From Pseudomonadota bacterium (GTDB taxonomy: Bacteria; Desulfobacterota; Syntrophorhabdia; Syntrophorhabdales; Syntrophorhabdaceae): 64,000 nucleotides of DNA. Every line of letters begins with the position of its first letter. Position 1 is the first letter of the stretch. This document shows, piece by piece, positions 61,817 through 64,000 of the stretch. The stretch is from NCBI GenBank assembly GCA_026388275.1, contig JAPLKB010000009.1:1-64000 (forward strand), written 5' to 3'. The notes under the pieces were generated by a model, which ran no database searches, was not told the DNA's origin, and was given only the letters and a program-made list of their open reading frames with translations. Both the position numbers and the translations under genes were made by a program.

Positions 61817-63016
61817 ATGGAAGATTATGAAATATTTAAAAATGTTACAATGCTTTCCCTTGAACAGGCAACGGTCTTGCCCTTTCTTACTTACAGATTA
61901 TCGCTGGAAGGAACAAAGGTAATCAGAATGGAACACCCTGTTTATGGAGATCCGAACAGAAGAGTCGGAGAGAATAGACTGAACGAAGACAGGATGTATA
62001 CATACTTTCTTGCCATTAACTGCAATAAAAAGGCGATAACTTTGGACCTCTCTGCGCCTGAGGCGCAGGATATTTTTAAAAAAATGCTTATTGATCTGAA
62101 TGTTGATATATTTGCTACAAACCAGCTTCCAAAACATTACAAAAAACTTGGCATTGATTATGAAACAGTAAGTAAAATTAAAGAAAACATCATATGGGTG
62201 GGACTAACAGGTTTCGGCCCCGAGAGCAACGAGGCCGCATATGATCCTATTCTGCAGGCAAGAAGCGGGCTCATGGATATTACCGGTGATAGAAACGGTC
62301 CTCCTTATGTACTCGGAGTACCTCTCCCAGATATGGGTACGAGTGAGCACGCCTATGGGTTAATTATGAAGGCATTATACAAAAGAGCAATAACAGGAGA
62401 AGGCTCCAAAATAGATCTTTCAATGTTTCAGAGCACGGTCTCCTGGTTGACCGTGCCTATTACCCAGACCAAATCTTTTAACAAAAAGATCAAAAGAAGG
62501 GGGAATACCCACGAGTTTTTTGCCCCTGTCAGCGTATATAAAACGAAGGATGGTTATGCGTATATCGCTGTAGGAAACGACATACAGTGGGAGAGGATGT
62601 TGAAGATAAGCGGTTTTGAAACCCTTGAGAAACCCGAATATTCGAGAAACGAAGGAAGGATAAAGGATGTTGATGCTCTGAACAGAGCGATAGAAGAGGT
62701 TACGGTTAGATTCGGGACAGATGAATTAATCAGTCTGTTCGCCGATGCTACTATTCCTATTTCTAAAGTGAACACAATCGAGGAGGTACTGGAAGATCCC
62801 TATATAAAGGATGAAATACTTTCTTCAACCGATAAAAAATCCGGCACAACAATCTATCTTGCACCGCAGCCGCTTACAACTGGTTATGTGAAATCTCTGA
62901 ACAGAAAATTACCTTTCCCCCCAAGGTTCGGAGAGCATAATGAGGAAATATATTGCAAAAAGCTTGGTATTTCTATAGAACATTTGGAACAATTGAAAGC
63001 TAAGAGGGTTATCTGA
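61817..63016 (+). CDS. Family III CoA-transferase (CaiB/BaiF)
   Basis: 399 residues with the family III CoA-transferase layout: N-terminal Rossmann part (EGTKVIRMEHPVYGDPNRR; INCNKKAITLDL), catalytic Asp 172 in PLPDMGTSEHAYG, and C-terminal FPPRFGEHNEEI. It moves CoA between a donor acyl-CoA (often succinyl- or acetyl-CoA) and an organic acid. Operon with a GntR regulator and a MeaB-type GTPase points to catabolism of a carboxylic acid through a cobalamin-dependent acyl-CoA mutase. Confidence 0.93.
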   Translation: MEDYEIFKNVTMLSLEQATVLPFLTYRLSLEGTKVIRMEHPVYGDPNRRVGENRLNEDRMYTYFLAINCNKKAITLDLSAPEAQDIFKKMLIDLNVDIFATNQLPKHYKKLGIDYETVSKIKENIIWVGLTGFGPESNEAAYDPILQARSGLMDITGDRNGPPYVLGVPLPDMGTSEHAYGLIMKALYKRAITGEGSKIDLSMFQSTVSWLTVPITQTKSFNKKIKRRGNTHEFFAPVSVYKTKDGYAYIAVGNDIQWERMLKISGFETLEKPEYSRNEGRIKDVDALNRAIEEVTVRFGTDELISLFADATIPISKVNTIEEVLEDPYIKDEILSSTDKKSGTTIYLAPQPLTTGYVKSLNRKLPFPPRFGEHNEEIYCKKLGISIEHLEQLKAKRVI

Positions 63017-63076
63017 AATAGGGGGAATGTAAGGGCAACAGATTGATCCTGAATGTAATTTTTAAGAGGAGGAGAT

Positions 63077-63787
63077 ATGATTGACGAAGAACAGACATTA
63101 AGAAAAGGAAGGTTTTTACGTGAACAGGTTCACAAAAAACTGAAGGAAAACATAATAAACGGGATTTTGCCGCCTCATAAACGTTTAATCGAGGAAAAGA
63201 TTGCGGCAGAAATGGAAATGAGCAGAACTCCTGTAAGGGAAGCTATTCAAAAACTTGAAAAAGAAGGTCTTATACATAAGCTTCCCAGAGGCGGCTATGC
63301 CATAAGTGTTGTTACAATAGAAGACGTAGACGATGTTTTCGGCCTTCGTGCTGTTATTGAGGGATATGCTGCGTATCTTGCAACGTTGAGGGCAACTGAC
63401 GAGGACATAGCAGTTCTTGAAAATATTGTAAAAAAGGAAGAAAAATGCCTGCAGGTAAAGGATTATGATGAAATTATAACATTAAACACTGAGTTTCATG
63501 AAAAGCTTTACAAAGCAGCCAGAAGTTCAAAATTGTATGCCATGATATATGACCTGAGAGATTATATACATCGTTTCAGGGTCATGATCCTCCGTTATCA
63601 GGACTTTGTGGAGATATCCATTAAAGACCATAAGGATATGATTGCTCTGATGAAGGCAAAGGATGCGCAACGTGTCGAAAAGCTTGTCCGTAAGCACATC
63701 GCAAGAGGCAAGAACCTGTTAAAGAAGAGGATCAAGCGGGGCAATGTAAAATATGGATCTGGCAAAAAAGGTGCTGCAGGGGGATGA
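63077..63787 (+). CDS. GntR-family regulator, FadR/FCD subfamily
   Basis: 236 residues. N-terminal winged helix (IAAEMEMSRTPVREAIQKLE; GLIHKLPRGGYAI) and all-helical FCD ligand domain (VDDVFGLRAVIEGYAAYLA; with His ligands EFHEKLYKAARS and KDHKDMIALM). AGGAGG is 7 bases before ATG 63077. It is the likely repressor acting on the palindrome at 61790-61806; ligand unknown, perhaps an acyl-CoA or the carboxylic acid. Confidence 0.93.
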   Translation: MIDEEQTLRKGRFLREQVHKKLKENIINGILPPHKRLIEEKIAAEMEMSRTPVREAIQKLEKEGLIHKLPRGGYAISVVTIEDVDDVFGLRAVIEGYAAYLATLRATDEDIAVLENIVKKEEKCLQVKDYDEIITLNTEFHEKLYKAARSSKLYAMIYDLRDYIHRFRVMILRYQDFVEISIKDHKDMIALMKAKDAQRVEKLVRKHIARGKNLLKKRIKRGNVKYGSGKKGAAGG

Positions 63788-64000
63788 GAAAAGCGCAGCT
63801 CGTCTGATCTCGATAATGGAAGATGGTGGAGATGAAGGATACAGGTTAATCCCGCTTCTATTTCCTCATACAGGAAAAGCCAATATAATAGGTATAACCG
63901 GCACACCCGGTGCAGGGAAGAGCACCCTTATCGGCAAACTTGCCGTAATCTTTGCGAATAATGGAAAAAAAGTGGGGATTATTGCTGTTGACCCCACAAG
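63753..64000 (+). CDS. MeaB/ArgK-type G3E GTPase, N-terminal part (runs off the window)
   Basis: ATG 63753 overlaps the end of the regulator and stays open to the window edge: MDLAKKVLQGDEKSAARLIS, YRLIPLLFPHTGKAN, IIGITGTPGAGKSTLIGKLA, with Walker A GTPGAGKST at 50-58, then VGIIAVDPT. These are the first ~82 residues of the GTPase chaperone that protects adenosylcobalamin-dependent acyl-CoA mutases. A mutase gene is expected just beyond the window. Confidence 0.85.
   Translation, partial: MDLAKKVLQGDEKSAARLISIMEDGGDEGYRLIPLLFPHTGKANIIGITGTPGAGKSTLIGKLAVIFANNGKKVGIIAVDPT

Noticed and set aside
1-64000. Selenoprotein genes associated with tRNA-Sec
   Set aside because: No family expected to be a selenoprotein shows an in-frame TGA with conserved sequence on both sides in this window.
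1-64000. CRISPR array or prophage
   Set aside because: No regularly spaced repeats and no cluster of phage structural, integrase or lysis genes.

Overview
The window looks like a chromosomal segment of an anaerobic, Gram-negative bacterium of the former Deltaproteobacteria (Desulfobacterota), possibly a syntrophic aromatic or fatty-acid degrader of the Syntrophorhabdus/Syntrophus kind. The evidence is Rex, a rubredoxin-flavin reductase fusion, a NuoEFG-like plus NfnAB-like electron-transfer operon, a tRNA-Sec, VPLPA/PEP-CTERM sorting tails, many c-di-GMP elements, an Mla-type lipid transporter and a CoA-transferase/MeaB operon. The genus is an inference. There are no rRNA genes, no CRISPR array and no prophage.

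Layout. 0-1.3 kb: end of an IS3-type transposase, then a c-di-GMP-I (GEMM) riboswitch in front of a frameshifted exported VPLPA-CTERM protein. 1.5-3.2 kb: rex, a small membrane protein, bioD. 3.2-5.9 kb (minus): two tandem aminotransferases behind a leader that encodes a Phe/Tyr-rich peptide overlapping alternative RNA hairpins, a textbook transcription attenuator that does not appear as an ordinary gene. 5.9-10.3 kb (minus): cysteine hydrolase, hpt, UPF0173 hydrolase, radC, serine hydrolase. 11.3-15.3 kb (minus): CHASE2 Ser/Thr kinase, PP2C phosphatase and FHA protein in one operon. 15.7 kb: tRNA-Sec with its own promoter and terminator. 16-20.4 kb: DegT aminotransferase, nitroreductase, GAF/HD-GYP protein, K+ channel. 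20.5-25.1 kb: flavin reductase-rubredoxin, purC, hybrid kinase, alcohol dehydrogenase. 25.4-31.3 kb: broken dicarboxylate transporter, then an RND efflux operon.

31.3-37.3 kb (minus): pgpA-cinA-thpR-recA-alaS-crp/fnr, mostly overlapping by 4 bases. 37.6 kb: queuosine precursor transporter. 38.3-44 kb (minus): mlaE-mlaF-mlaD-lipoprotein followed by a soluble histidine kinase and two response regulators created by a tandem duplication that left a decayed kinase fragment. 44-47.2 kb: large class III cyclase with a zinc knuckle and TPR-like region. 47.5 kb: orphan VPLPA-CTERM tail. 48-54.9 kb: five overlapping genes for a predicted soluble NAD(P)H/ferredoxin electron-transfer complex. 55-58 kb: cyclophilin, then an accessory patch with toxin-antitoxin and restriction-modification debris, then a P1-family peptidase. 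58.4-61.3 kb: AmpG-like permease and a PAS/HD-GYP protein. 61.8-64 kb: CaiB/BaiF CoA-transferase, GntR/FadR regulator and the start of a MeaB GTPase, with a perfect 17-bp operator-like palindrome at the promoter.

The strongest candidates for something undescribed are the Phe/Tyr attenuator on the aminotransferase pair, the NuoEFG-NfnAB operon with a catalytically silent molybdopterin-type subunit, the cyclase with a CCHC zinc knuckle, and the GEMM-controlled VPLPA-CTERM gene. c-di-GMP recurs here: one riboswitch and two HD-GYP proteins.
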